NCBI GenBank assembly: GCA_029215795.1
Contig: JARDYH010000001.1
Span: 308,727,154 to 308,791,153 of the forward strand
Length of the DNA: 64,000 nucleotides
Direction of reading: 5' to 3'
DNA from: Anniella stebbinsi
Lineage: Eukaryota > Chordata > Lepidosauria > Squamata > Anniellidae
Numbering within the stretch: the first letter of the stretch is position 1; every line of letters begins with the position of its first letter. This document shows, piece after piece, positions 54,601-64,000 of the stretch. The notes below the pieces were generated by a model. That model was not told where the DNA came from and made no database searches. It was given only the letters and a program-made list of their open reading frames with translations. The translations under genes were made by a program, and so were the position numbers.

Positions 54601-57600
54601 CAGCTGTGCAAGAGAGGGCCTTTTCTGCAGTGGCCCCACACCTCTGGAATAAATTGCCATTAGGGGGCTGCCAGACCCCATCATTGCAGGCTTTTAAAAA
54701 AGCCCTGAAGACTTGCTTGTTTACTCTTGCCTTCCCTTGATTAATGTTCTATAGGATTGGATTGTAGCTGTAATTGTGTTGTAGATTCTGTCTTATGCTG
54801 AAGTTTGTTGTTTTGTGGAACATTTGCTGCTTTTATGACCACATCTTTTTTATTATGAATTTTATGTATTTTAATGGTGTACGCCATTGTGGGGATGGCT
54901 CCTGTCCTGAAAGGCAGTCTATTAATAATTAGCCAATTTAGCCATTTCAGCCAATTTCTAAGTCTTAGCAATCAATTTCTTCAGTGAAGGAGGCAAGTAA
55001 ATTATTCAATTTACTTACAAACCTTATTGAAAAATATTTCCCTGTCATGCTTTAAAAAAACCCTGCATTAGACATTTGTAACCGTGTGCAGGGTGCTTGT
55101 TTAATGGTAGTAAGGGGTTAGTGATAGTGCTAACAACATTGTTGCCAACTTGGGAGTGTTTGGGCACAATGGTTTTCAAATATTTTAGCTTTAAGGGACC
55201 TTTTCCATATTGATTTTATATGAATAGCTAACATAGTTGATTGCATATATGATTGGTTTTAGGGTTTTCTCTTTTATTTTGTTGTTGTGTTTCTGTGGTC
55301 TCTCTGAAATATTGCTTTTTTAATGCAAAAGATTCAAGTTTCCAGATGATAAACTGAAGTTACAGCCAGATGTGTATTTATCTGGATTTTGCCCAAAGAA
55401 ACTAAATTTAAATACATCTGTGTCCTACTGAAATCAGTGGTACCTTAAGGATTGTGTTGCTTTTATTGGAAATTCAGTTTATTGTTCTCAACTGTTAGTT
55501 GGTTGTTGCATTCCATTTCTAATTACATCCATAATCTATGTTATTTAGGACAAATCCATTTGTGGCTCTTTCCTGTTTCACAGCCTGAAAAAATGACTAA
55601 GGCAACTACAAAGTTTGCTTAATAAAATAAGTGCATTAATTAAAAGAACGCATGCTTCTACAGGACTAAGCATAATGAAATTATAATCCATACCTGGGAT
55701 GTCTAGGAAATACCACAATTGTTTTTTCTTGGAAATTCATTTTAGAAGTCACAGCACTGTTATTTAACACATATTTCTGTGTCCCCTCCCCCAATTTTCA
55801 GCTTATTTCAGTCCTATTGATGGCGCTAAACTACTGAGCACTGACCAGTACAATGAAATCCGCGTTTATTCCTCTTCCGATTGGTCCAAACCACAGCATT
55901 TGATTCCGCATCCTCATCGGCAATTTCAGCACCTCACATCTATCAAGGTGAAAAATAGGAATGTTACCTAGGGGTTATTGCCCACTTGATGGTGACAGAC
56001 AGTTAAAAAGAAAAGCATCCAACTCCTGTATGGAAATTTGTTGAAAGCCTGATTGCCGGGCAATTATCTACATACACAGATCCAAGACTAGGATCTAGAT
56101 CAGAATGATTCATTCTGTATTCTTGTTTGTTATGAATCTATGCAAATAAGTGGAACAGTATTCAGCTCATATCTGAAGAGAAAATCTGTGGTATAAAGTA
56201 AGCATGAATGGAAAGGAACCAAAGGTAGGGTTGGGCAGAACAAATCCTAGGACAGAGGTACATAATTGCAACCAGAATAGTGCTAGTTTGACCTATAGGT
56301 TTGTGTTCAGCTGCCAAGTAGTATTGCTACTAACAACCTATGGAAATTTGGTTGCTAGATTATGATGTCTACAGTTTGTTTGATCTCATGGGAGCAGTAG
56401 AAGCTGAACCTTAAGGAATAGATTCTAGCCCCACAGAATACCAGCACTTGGCAAAACTCAAGTTGTAGTTATTCTTTGTGACTAGTGTAAAGCCCATGTC
56501 GCCATGGGCACTAGTAGTCTGAGGGTGAAACATACTGTTCCTTGACTCCCACTATGTCAGTCCTCCAAAAACTGTATGGACGTTGGGTTCCTTCAATGCA
56601 ACTGAGGATATTTGGCCCTCGCTTCCTCACACCCATCACCGCTGAATAACATTTGCTTCTTCTCCTCAGGCCTCAATCCCACCTTCCCTCTTCACCCACA
56701 TTTTAAAATCCTAGGGCCGCTTCTTGTCCTCCTCCTTTGCCACCTCAGAGCATTCACCACCACCTCCATCACCATCCCTGCCACCACTACAACTGTTCTG
56801 TGAGTGAGCTCGACTCACAAAGCCCAAGGCCCTCCTCCGTCCCTGCTTTTGTGTTTTTCTCTCTGCTTGTTTGTGCACTGCAGAGCTACATGGGAGCTGT
56901 AGTTCCCTGATTGCCTCAGGCTCCTGGCCAAGGCGCAGAAACATACTGTTTAGCTATTAAAGCTCAAGCTTTTAACTTCTTTGAATTTTCAAAATTTTCT
57001 GCATGTCTACATTGCTTAAGCTTCAGTTTAAAAAAAAATGAGGAAAATCAGTCTGGTAGATCTCAAATAAGGCTTAAACTATTGTATTCTTATATAAAAT
57101 ACCTACCAACCTTAGCAGTAATTTGCTTAATCACCTCTTCTCTATTTTAGGCAACGTGGCATCCTCGTTATGACCTCATTGTGGCTGGTCGTTATCCAGA
57201 CCCTAAGTTCCCAGGATACACAGCAGACGAGCAGAGAACTGTTGACATATTTGATGGAAACAGTGGGGAGATGATGTGCCAGCTATATGATCCAAATGAA
57301 TCACGCATTCACGCGGTCAGTATAACCGTCTACATGCTGTGTTTGGATGATTGTGGGGTTGAAAGAACCCATTGTTGGTTCTTTCCCCACCTCTGTGTGT
57401 GCTGGTAGCACGGTGGCAATTTACATAATTATCTGTGATACAGCATGGGTTGCCATGTCATCTGAACTCGGCGCGTGGCGCAGCAGGGGTGGCTTGTAGT
57501 AGGGGTTGTGGGGTGTGTCATCCAAATGCTGCACAGCGTTTGGATGACACAGCACTCTGTGTTGCATCGTGGCTAATTATGTAAATCGTGGGCATGCACA

Positions 57601-60600
57601 GAGGCGGGGAAAGAACCAACAATGAGTTCTTTTGTCCCTGCGATTGTCAAACACCATTGCTTCTCGGGTTTAAAAAAAAGCAGTGGCGGTGTAGGAATTA
57701 CAAGAATAGATTCTTCACTTTCTCACATTGTGCCCTTGATTGACTGCTTTACTTGTGACAAAAGTATGTGTCTAAGTCCGTTATCACACGCGCGGTTTTA
57801 AGCACCCTCACCTCGACTTTGATCTACTTCTTCAGCGCGGGACTTGCATGACGTTGTCCAACTCGCGCTGTTCTTGCGCCCTGAGTGCTCCATTTTTAGT
57901 TTCTGTTTCGATTTAACCCTGAATGGGCAAAGTCTGTTTCAGGCAAGTTCAGGCAAGTTCAACAGGCTAAGCTGAGGTATCGGAGCAAAACCAACCATGT
58001 GTGATTCGATGTGTGATTCAAAATGCTAGATTTGCATAGGAAACGGAGGGGGAACCTGCAGAAGCAATCCGGGGGGGAAATGGTAGGTGTGATAAAGTCT
58101 TCTTACTTGGTTCCTCATTAGCACAAACCACTAGGATTCTCTAGCTTCCTCAGCTGTTCTTTTTAAGGGCTCAAATGACATATATTCATGGTGGGCGTTT
58201 ACTTGGATAGGGAGCCCTTCAGTACTTGCATTAATACTTCTTGTTAGAGGTGACCAGACATTTCAGCAGGCCTTTGTAGTCAAGCATTAGTTGAGGTCTC
58301 CATCACTCTGCCCCTCTGAGTCTTCTGGCATGCAAAAAGGTCTTGGTGCATCTGTAACCTCTCAGACTTCATGCTGTGGTTAAGACTTTCCGTTGCTTTT
58401 GGAGGCTTTCAAAGCCCAGCAGAAAGTCACAGATCAGACCATTCCCTCTCACTGGTTTCTCTGTGCATGTTAGACGATTTAGGTATGGCCATGGTTTGTG
58501 CCTCTGACCCTCACCTGGAGAGAGCCTTCAAGAGTTCTCTGCAGTGTGTGGAAACTTCAGGGTAGAAGTATCTCTCACATTCTGCTGGGTCCAGCACAGG
58601 TGATTACCAGAATCAAATATATGGTTGCCATTACTGACCTGATGACTGTTTTTGTGAACTCCAGTAGGTGACTCTGATTTTCCTTTTTTCAAGCTTTCCT
58701 AGCTGTTTTGTTTAGAACTGCTGATCTTGTTATGTACAGTATTGGCCACCAGATCAAGGTGTTCCCCGGAATGCCTATATGGACCACTATAACATTCCAG
58801 GCCCACCCATTTCTTCTGGAGGCATGCCAGCATGTTTTCTAAATTTCAGATGGAGATAGCTGTAGATCTCTGATCTGAGTAGCTTCAGCAAAGTTCACGT
58901 CAATTCAGTTTTGTAAGATTTGGGAAAGGGAACCTGAAGGCAGTAATCCATCATTTAGTGTTTGTTTCCTTGAGGGATGTTCAGATTCAAAATTAGAGCT
59001 TGGATAACAAAAAAAAAAGTTATCCATTCTACTGTGTATTCTATGCAGTTCTTAAAGCAGGGCTTCATCTCAGTCCTTAGGATATATAATAAATGTTTTA
59101 CCTCCTGTTGTCGAGCCTGTCTGCTTTCAAGCAGATTTTCTTTAAGATTCATGCATGCCATGCACTGGAAGGATTCTGTGGAAGGATTTTTAATCCTTTG
59201 CCTCCTGTCACCCTGTAGGACTCATGATGGACTAGCTAGGCTGCTGAGGCTGGTAGCATAGTTGGGAGATGGGGAAAGGGCTTGCCATTCAAACTCTGCT
59301 GATTTGGGCAGAACATTTCAACCTTCAATGCTGGGCCTTTCTCTGTTGCTGTGTTAGAATGTTCTGGTTTCTGATTTGATAAGTGAGCAGCTGACAAAGT
59401 TACAATGCGTTGCTATGTTTATGTTTACAGCTCAATAAGTTTAATCCTATGGGAGACACACTGGCTTCTGGAATGGGTAAGTGATTGGTTTAATCTTACA
59501 CAATTGATAATGGGTCTGTGTTCCTCCTAGATTAAGATAAACTGGCATTTTCCAGAAAAAGGTGTGCTAATAATATGCTCAGGCTTGTGGCTGTACTCAT
59601 AACGCTGCTTATTTGTTTGTTTAATTAAAATATGTTTTACCCTGCATTTCCTCAAAAAGATTTCAAGGTGGCTAACAACAATCAATAATAAAATGTGAGT
59701 CATATTTTAACTGTACTAGCTCTGCTTACATATTCACATAAATGGAAGGGAAGGACTGCCAATGGCTTTAACAGCAAAAGCTGCCTTACCTGGGGGCTGT
59801 CTATACACACTCAAAACCCTGCGGCGGCTGTGAATCTGTGCTGCATCAGTTATATGCAGATTCGCAGCCACCGCAGGGCTTTTCAACGAAACTGCGCACT
59901 AAAAAAGTCAGGGGTTTACCCCAACTTTTTTGGTGTGAGCGAGGTCACTGTTGCTCTTCTGCTGTCTGACCTTGTTCCGTGGCCAATCTGGGGGGCAGTC
60001 CTGGCAGAAAGTGACCAGTGATTTGTCGCTGGAAGCCAGGAAAGCCAGGAAGAGGGTGGGGATGGCAGCTCCAGTATCCGGATGACCACTGGAAACACCA
60101 CGCTCCCTCTTTGGCATCAGGATTACCCGATGCCACCCCGGGTAAGTGAAACCGTGGGGTTTGGGGGGAACATGGCACCAATTCCACACCAAGTAGACAG
60201 TCTCCTGGCCAGTCTGTTGCTCCAGCCATTTTCTCAGCTCTAATATCACGTTTCAGCTTGTCAATAAACATTGCCTGAATGTTTATTCATAATCTGAAAC
60301 CTGGTATCAATGCATAAGCTGAAACTTGATATCGTTGTAAAGGATGAGATGACCAAGCCATGATATTTATTAATGTGGCTTGATTGGCTGCTGAATACAA
60401 GCGTTAGTTGTTAATCCATGTTCCCTCATTGAGGTTTTGCCTGTTCCTTGTTGGTTCTGGCTCAGTTTATATGTGGTATGGTAGCACATAGACTGAAGCT
60501 GATGTTTTATACTGAAATATTTCACATTTTAAAATCTGTCTATATATGTATATGTTTTAAAAATTTAAAGCTATAAATAATTAAAATTTTACATTTTTAA

Positions 60601-61905
60601 AAATTTTATATCTATAAAATTTATAAACTAGATGTGCTACTAGTGATCATTTGTTTTGTTTGGAGTGCTGTACCATGCACATCGCATCACCTGCATAATA
60701 CCAGAAGTGAGTCAGAAATGGAGAGAAATGCCTGGAGATAAAGCATGGGACTGGGGGAGCATTCAGTATCCCTTTCCTATAGGATACTAAGAACAGGAAG
60801 CTACCTTATACTGAATCAGACCATTGGTCCATCTATCTCAGTATTGTCAGCCCTCCAGGTTGCAGGCAGGATTCTTTCCTAGCCCTACCTAGAGATATCA
60901 GGGATTGAACCTGGGACCTTCTGCATGAAAAACAGGGGTTCTACCACTAAGCTATGGTCCCTGCCCAGCCCCTGCTCTTTCTGCTTTGTATGTGAATGGG
61001 GCAAACATGTAAAAAGAGAAAACATGTCTGCTACTGTCAACACCTACTTGATAGTTTTGTTCTTAGGTTGGAAATGGTAGAGTGGAACAATCTGCCTATG
61101 AAAAGAGAGAAGGCTGCCATCTATTGGCCTTTTAAGCAGTAATGCTAGAGAGAGAAGGGCCAGAATAAATAAATCTTAAGAGTTTAAACAACATTTCTTT
61201 TAAGATTTCCAAGTTAAATAAGAACCTGGGACAGTAAGTATTTTAGTGGAACCATTAGGATACTAGTTGTGGCTGTTTGTTACATTGTTCTAAGAACTAT
61301 TCATAGAATCAGGAAGCTTTTGCTAGCTCCTATAGTTGTTCTAGTAAAGTTCATATTTTAAACAGCTCCTCCTTGCTTGTAGGGAAATTAGCAACATATA
61401 TGTATTTAAAAAATATTTTTAAACTGCCCTGTGTTCTTACAGACCATGACCAAAATAATTGTATATATGTATGTATGTATGTAAAACATTTCTTGTCTGC
61501 CTTTCAGGGCAGAGGCCCTCACAACAATAAATAATAATACCAAAATGAAATACAACCATAGAATAAAAAAACCAATCAGTCATATAAAACAAAACAGACA
61601 TAGCTGTATAACCGTTGGTTAAAGATACTGCTTTCTGATGTTGAGTTGGGCAAGGTGGATTACATAGCCCAGTTATTAGTTGAAATTCTGTTCCTGTAAC
61701 GATGCTTTGTAGGCTTGGTATCAACAGCTAATTGTTCCATTAAACCTTAATGTCTGGGAAGTATCTAAGTCTCCCAGATGATGTGTGAGCTCTTGGCACA
61801 TGCCTTGTTTTTATGTTGTACTGTATCCAAATCAGAATCTCTAAAATTGTGACTGTTTTCCTGGCAGCTTTTGATGTTCTGATGTGGAGTCGGGAGGAGA
61901 TATAA
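39525..61905 (+). CDS. DDB2: DDB2 (damage-specific DNA-binding protein 2), complete, ten coding exons
   Basis: DDB2 is the WD40 subunit of UV-DDB. It finds UV photolesions in chromatin and links them to the CUL4-DDB1 ubiquitin ligase for global nucleotide-excision repair. Ten plus-strand exons (39525-39699, 46439-46569, 47621-47812, 49123-49268, 52874-52973, 53951-54128, 55802-55947, 57151-57315, 59431-59476, 61868-61905) add to 1317 nt: 438 residues plus TAA, against about 427 in human. Visible landmarks are a basic N-terminus with KRKRER (29-34), [32 protein letters not shown], the DWD box WDLR (284-287, DDB1 docking), the lesion-probing FQH (349-351), WHPRYD and [18 protein letters not shown]. 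All introns are GT-AG and phases agree. The N-terminal 100 residues diverge most from human. In-frame TAA at 39513 upstream fixes the start codon. Confidence 0.95.
40474..40998. mobile_element. 525-bp CpG-rich non-autonomous DNA transposon
   Basis: Ends 'ggctgggtttggacaacac' and (reverse) 'ggctgggttcagacgacac' with similarity extending about 34 bp (…gcaacgg…). Flanked by ata on both sides. A hairpin 'caacacaataagcaac…gttgtgttgcttattgt' lies at the left end. The interior is GC/CpG-rich. In DDB2 intron 1. Confidence 0.55.
42785..44060 (-). mobile_element. L2/CR1-like LINE, 3' part with reverse transcriptase remains
   Basis: Minus-strand fragments include [31 protein letters not shown] with AENT in place of the catalytic ADDT, and [17 protein letters not shown], which is the typical C-terminal part. 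The 3'UTR extends to about 42785. The mutated ADD motif and frameshifts show it is dead. It sits in DDB2 intron 1. Confidence 0.8.
45150..45925 (+). mobile_element. L2/CR1-like LINE 3' end
   Basis: Plus-strand remnants of the LINE C-terminus (aacatattatgccagagtta, cattggctctcagt, ccttttctgtggtggctgcc, tggaatgccctcctt) and a tail at 'cataaactgaataaataa'. A short 'tcctatgcatgcctatttag … gagttcaatggga' repeat lies inside at about 45765-45850. In DDB2 intron 1. Confidence 0.65.
46439..46569 (+). CDS. DDB2: DDB2 coding exon 2
   Basis: A 131-nt exon, acceptor attgctgcttggcag, donor AAG|gtgagt. It encodes [20 protein letters not shown], then [21 protein letters not shown]. The 'NIVHHV..NMLG' part aligns with the human 'SIVRTLHQHKLG' region preceding the propeller. 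This is the most divergent exon, so the acceptor rests on phase agreement with exon 1 more than on residue identity. Confidence 0.8.
47621..47812 (+). CDS. DDB2: DDB2 coding exon 3 (first WD40 blade)
   Basis: A 192-nt phase-0 exon, acceptor gtctttgcaacag, donor GGG|gtaagt. It encodes [20 protein letters not shown], then [21 protein letters not shown] and [22 protein letters not shown], clear matches to the start of the DDB2 propeller. Open frame continues 5' of the acceptor but shows no family similarity. Confidence 0.94.
49123..49268 (+). CDS. DDB2: DDB2 coding exon 4
   Basis: A 146-nt exon, acceptor cattcattatag, donor GGGC|gtaaga. It encodes [20 protein letters not shown], then [20 protein letters not shown]. 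It corresponds to the human GGSITGLKFNPLN region. Ends in phase 2. Confidence 0.93.
52345..52460. mobile_element. hAT-like MITE with 8-bp target duplication
   Basis: Perfect aatctaac duplication (52337-52344, 52461-52468). Palindromic body: ccctccagatgtgttggact … tggtccaacacatctgaagg. Same family as the 32.5-kb element. In DDB2 intron 4. Confidence 0.75.
52874..52973 (+). CDS. DDB2: DDB2 coding exon 5
   Basis: A 100-nt exon, acceptor tttttctttttag, donor AAG|gtttgt. It encodes [20 protein letters not shown] and [13 protein letters not shown]. The TGDNVGNV core is the diagnostic DDB2 string. Confidence 0.94.
53951..54128 (+). CDS. DDB2: DDB2 coding exon 6 (contains DWD box)
   Basis: A 178-nt exon, acceptor tatgtccactgcag, donor GCAG|gtaaga. 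It encodes [20 protein letters not shown] and [15 protein letters not shown]. The WDLR at residues 284-287 is the WDxR DDB1-binding motif; its arginine corresponds to human R273, and the lysine cluster HKKKVTH to the human K244 region, both sites of xeroderma pigmentosum E mutations. Both appear intact. Confidence 0.95.
54420..54935 (+). mobile_element. L2/CR1-like LINE 3' end
   Basis: Remnants of the LINE C-terminus (agagagggccttttctgcag, ctctggaataaattgcc, aaaaagccctgaagacttgc) and 3'UTR to 'gtctattaataattag'. In DDB2 intron 6. Confidence 0.65.
55802..55947 (+). CDS. DDB2: DDB2 coding exon 7 (lesion-probing hairpin)
   Basis: A 146-nt exon, acceptor cccccaattttcag, donor AAG|gtgaaa. It encodes [20 protein letters not shown] and [19 protein letters not shown] at residues 349-351 is the hairpin that in human DDB2 (334-336) inserts into DNA at the photolesion. 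Confidence 0.95.
57151..57315 (+). CDS. DDB2: DDB2 coding exon 8
   Basis: A 165-nt phase-0 exon, acceptor cttctctattttag, donor GCG|gtcagt. It encodes [20 protein letters not shown], then [20 protein letters not shown] and NESRIHA. The donor is weaker than the others (gtcagt), and a fold-back repeat begins about 20 bp further on. Confidence 0.94.
57337..57655. mobile_element. Large fold-back MITE next to DDB2 exon 8 donor
   Basis: Arms of about 100-130 bp: 'cattgttggttctttcccca cctctgtg … atttacataatta' recurs inverted as 'taattatgtaaat … cagaggcggggaaagaacca acaatg'. A central palindrome is 'tgtcatccaaatgc…gcgtttggatgaca'. Starts about 20 bp after the splice donor at 57316. Confidence 0.6.
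57775..58105. mobile_element. Probable CpG-rich MITE
   Basis: Ends 'gtccgttatcacacgcgcgg' and (reverse) 'gactttatcacacctacc' look like inverted repeats. The interior is CpG-rich (cagcgcggg, ctcgcgctg) in an AT-rich intron. It contains a short direct repeat 'caggcaagtt' twice. Confidence 0.4.
59431..59476 (+). CDS. DDB2: DDB2 coding exon 9 (46-nt microexon-like)
   Basis: A short exon, acceptor tatgtttacag, donor ATGG|gtaagt. It encodes [15 protein letters not shown], matching human [15 protein letters not shown]. Identified by residue match and by phase 1 junction with the last exon. Confidence 0.93.
59795..60205. mobile_element. Probable MITE with strong terminal hairpin
   Basis: Hairpin at 59818-59878: 'cctgcggcggctgtgaatct' against 'agattcgcagccaccgcagg'. 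The far end 'ccacaccaagtagacagt' resembles the left end 'ctgtctatacacac' inverted. In DDB2 intron 9. Confidence 0.4.
60790..60970 (-). mobile_element. tRNA-derived SINE (squamate type)
   Basis: On the minus strand the tRNA-like head reads 'ccatagcttagtggtagaac', with box B-like 'ggttcaatccc'. On the plus strand the body reads 'aggaagctaccttatactga' and 'ccattggtccatctatctc'. In DDB2 intron 9. Confidence 0.7.
61868..61905 (+). CDS. DDB2: DDB2 last coding exon
   Basis: Acceptor ttttcctggcag; the split codon gives alanine, then [11 protein letters not shown] and TAA at 61903-61905. It aligns with the human C-terminus GYHILIWSQEEARTRK but stops four residues earlier. Confidence 0.9.
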
Positions 61906-62755
61906 CCAAGAAGCAGGCGCATCATATGGAAGCTATGAGAGAGCAGGGAATCGGATTCAGGAGCTTATCTCAACAAGAAGGACAGCGGCAGAGGTAGCCA
62001 AACACAGGAACAAGCAAACTCAAAACTTAAACTATTCAGTCTTGAATTAGAGGACACTAAAACAAAGGACAAAAGACACAAATTACAAGAGAAGAAGAAA
62101 CGAAAGGATCCAGAGGACTGACCAGGCAAGCTTATCAGTAGTGTTAATTTAGAGCAACGGCTGTTAATTGGCAACAGCAGCTTCCAAGGGCGCAAACCCT
62201 TTACCCTAAGCCAACTTCTTTGCATCATGGAAGTTGTGTTGCAAAAACAAGGTATTCATGCTTTTAATGGGTCCAAAGGGAGCGCCATCTTTCTGCACTG
62301 ACAATGACTTTTCATTGTTTGGGACATGGTACAGTGCAGTGAACTGGGGTATGCCGACAGTTCAGATTGTATTTTCAGAAATTACTCTTTTCTCTTCACT
62401 ATATTGAATAACCTGTGTTCATCCTCCAGTGCTGGTCCCCAAACTATGAACATTCCCTCCCCATAAAGATGAACATGGGTATTCTTTCCCAGCCTCCTTT
62501 CCTCAGCGCCTACTTTGAGGCAACTGTTTACCTGGAGGTATTTGCATTTGTTTGAAAGTTAGCTGGTACTACAGAAGTGTCCGGGCCTAAAGAAGTACAG
62601 AGGCTTCTTGAAGAAGCTGCTTGGAGCTAAGGCTGGTGGCTTTAAGGGCTTTATATCGCAGCAGATACCACTGTGGTTTTCTTTTTCTGTTCTTTTTGTT
62701 CAACTCTTCTTCATGACATTGAGATGTTGAATAAAGTTTTGTACGAGACAGAGCT
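61906..62755 (+). other. DDB2: DDB2 3'UTR with poly(A) signal AATAAA at 62730-62735
   Basis: The sequence from the TAA runs about 850 bp without repeats that I recognise, to a canonical AATAAA in the context gttgAATAAAgttttg. Cleavage would be expected about 15-25 bp further on. No earlier AATAAA was seen between the stop codon and this site. Confidence 0.75.
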
Positions 62756-64000
62756 TTTGTCATACCAGAGAGGCTGATCTGCTCTTTAAGAAGGGAAAAG
62801 AACTAGGATGTAATCCTACCAGCTTTGAAAACTGGATTGTCAAAGAAATCAAGGTTCTGTGACTATAATGAATTATGTAAGTTTCATAATTCTGCTTTCG
62901 TGAGCCAGACTTTCCAGAGCTTGATTCACCTGCCCCTGCCCTGGAGAGCTATGGAATGGAAGGAGGGGAAATATTATGGACATTTTGAGCCCATCTCTTT
63001 TCACCATAAGTTTAAGCTTGGTACTTTGTTTTTTAAAGAAGGAATTTCAAAATGTTCCAACTCCACACCATATATAAATGTCTGTGGTGATTCTGTAAAC
63101 GTGAAGAGTAGACAAAGCCCTCCATAAGCTTTAAAGGTGCTCCTCTAAATGCATGGCTTTTCTTACAGAGGAGGAAGGTATCCTCAAATAGGTTGCTCCT
63201 TCCACTCTCTCCAATAGGCAGGGCTTATGCCAGTTAGACTGGTATGTACTTTCCTGGCTGAGGGAGAAACTCCTCCCAGTTCCAGTCCTCCCTACCAATA
63301 AGGGACAGGACATCAGTGAAGCTTTGCCATGCTTTTTATTTCTTTCTTTTTTCTTTTTTTTTTAAAGTCACATAAAAAGAAAGGAGAGGCTGGGAAGAGT
63401 CAGAGTGGACAGTGGTCATCTCAGCTGCAACGTTTCCCATTGGAAATGTAAATGATAGCCCAGCACTATCACTGGACTCCTTGGAAGATCTTTCTGAGAG
63501 GGGATGGGGCAGTTTGCAAGCAGATTTATGTTCCCCAAAGGCCCAGTGCCATGGAGCAAAGTCCACCCATGGTGCATAGAGATGTGATTGTCTCATCATC
63601 ACTTGGGGAAAGCCTTACACTTTGATTATTTATTAGATACATCAAATTATGATCAAGGACCTGGTGAAAGTGCCTTGCATCCCTGAAGCATGGATCCCTG
63701 AGGGTGCTTGGCATCCCTGTGGCATGGCCTAGGAAAAGGCGAGAAGCCCTACACCCATCTGTAGGATGCTAGGAACCCCAGCTACAGGATCAGCAGGTCA
63801 AAAGGCGGGAAATCTCTCCCTCTCCTTAATTCACACAAAGTTATGAATTTGCTAACAAATCCTCTCAAAACCTTTTAACCATTCCAAGATTCTCCATGGC
63901 CTCGTCTTCATGACGTCTCTTTGACTTTGCAGCAGCAGGTGGAGTGATGTGCATTTGTGCTCCCTCCGCCCCTCTTCACCGGCAGCAGCATCGCGGCAGG
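62756..64000. other. Downstream of DDB2
   Basis: No recognised coding exon on either strand. A T-rich tract lies at 63342-63364. The last 60 bp become GC-rich. Confidence 0.4.
63335..63340 (-). terminator. Possible minus-strand poly(A) signal of the next gene
   Basis: AATAAA on the minus strand in gaAATAAAaagc, facing DDB2. In human a minus-strand gene (ACP2) follows DDB2, so this could be its 3' end. No coding sequence of that gene was recognised to 64000. Confidence 0.3.

Noticed and set aside
60790..60970. A tRNA gene on the minus strand
   Set aside because: Box A- and B-like sequences are present but the rest is a SINE body; no cloverleaf is evident.
63526..64000. ACP2 coding exons
   Set aside because: I looked for them because of human gene order but found no recognisable acid phosphatase segment.

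Overview
The window looks like nuclear DNA from a squamate reptile, most likely a lizard. It has two intron-containing vertebrate genes in long introns, tRNA-derived SINEs of the squamate type, many decayed L2/CR1-like LINE 3' ends, and short palindromic DNA transposons with 'ggactacaactccca'-type arms. No bacterial operons, CRISPR arrays or mature RNA genes were seen.

Two host genes are supported exon by exon, arranged head to head. On the minus strand at the left edge is the 5' half of PACSIN3: four coding exons at 611-2907 encoding residues 1-201, with the rest of the gene beyond position 1. On the plus strand is an apparently complete DDB2: ten coding exons from 39525 to 61905, 438 codons, all splice phases compatible, and a poly(A) signal at 62730. 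From memory, the human locus has the same order (PACSIN3 minus, DDB2 plus), which supports the naming. Each gene seems to begin with a non-coding exon in its own CpG-rich region: PACSIN3 around 25.1-26.6 kb (a 22.7 kb 5'UTR intron back to the start codon) and DDB2 around 36.4-36.9 kb (a 2.7 kb 5'UTR intron). The genes are not known to act together. PACSIN3 is an F-BAR/SH3 membrane-bending endocytic adaptor; DDB2 is the WD40 damage sensor of the CUL4-DDB1 ubiquitin ligase in nucleotide-excision repair.

Layout: 1-330 LINE 3' end; 611-2954 PACSIN3 coding exons; 2955-25653 PACSIN3 5'UTR intron, full of repeats (a GT/GA microsatellite, a tight hairpin, MITEs, SINE, LINE RT); 25.1-26.6 kb CpG-rich promoter region; 26.6-36.1 kb between the genes, holding a three-copy 154-bp tandem repeat, a relic Myb/SANT-like gene, nested SINE/MITE insertions and a second copy of a CpG-rich element; 36.1-36.9 kb DDB2 promoter region; 39.5-62.8 kb DDB2; 62.8-64.0 kb downstream sequence with a possible minus-strand poly(A) signal.

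The most unusual features are: (1) a 352/353-bp CpG-rich element present as two closely similar inverted copies 25 kb apart, with 14-bp terminal inverted repeats and 5-bp target duplications, flanking the PACSIN3 promoter region; (2) the Myb/SANT-like relic with intact splice sites but two adjacent stop codons; (3) the 154-bp tandem array; (4) a large fold-back element about 20 bp from the DDB2 exon 8 donor. All splice models and repeat classes were read by eye, without alignment to any database.
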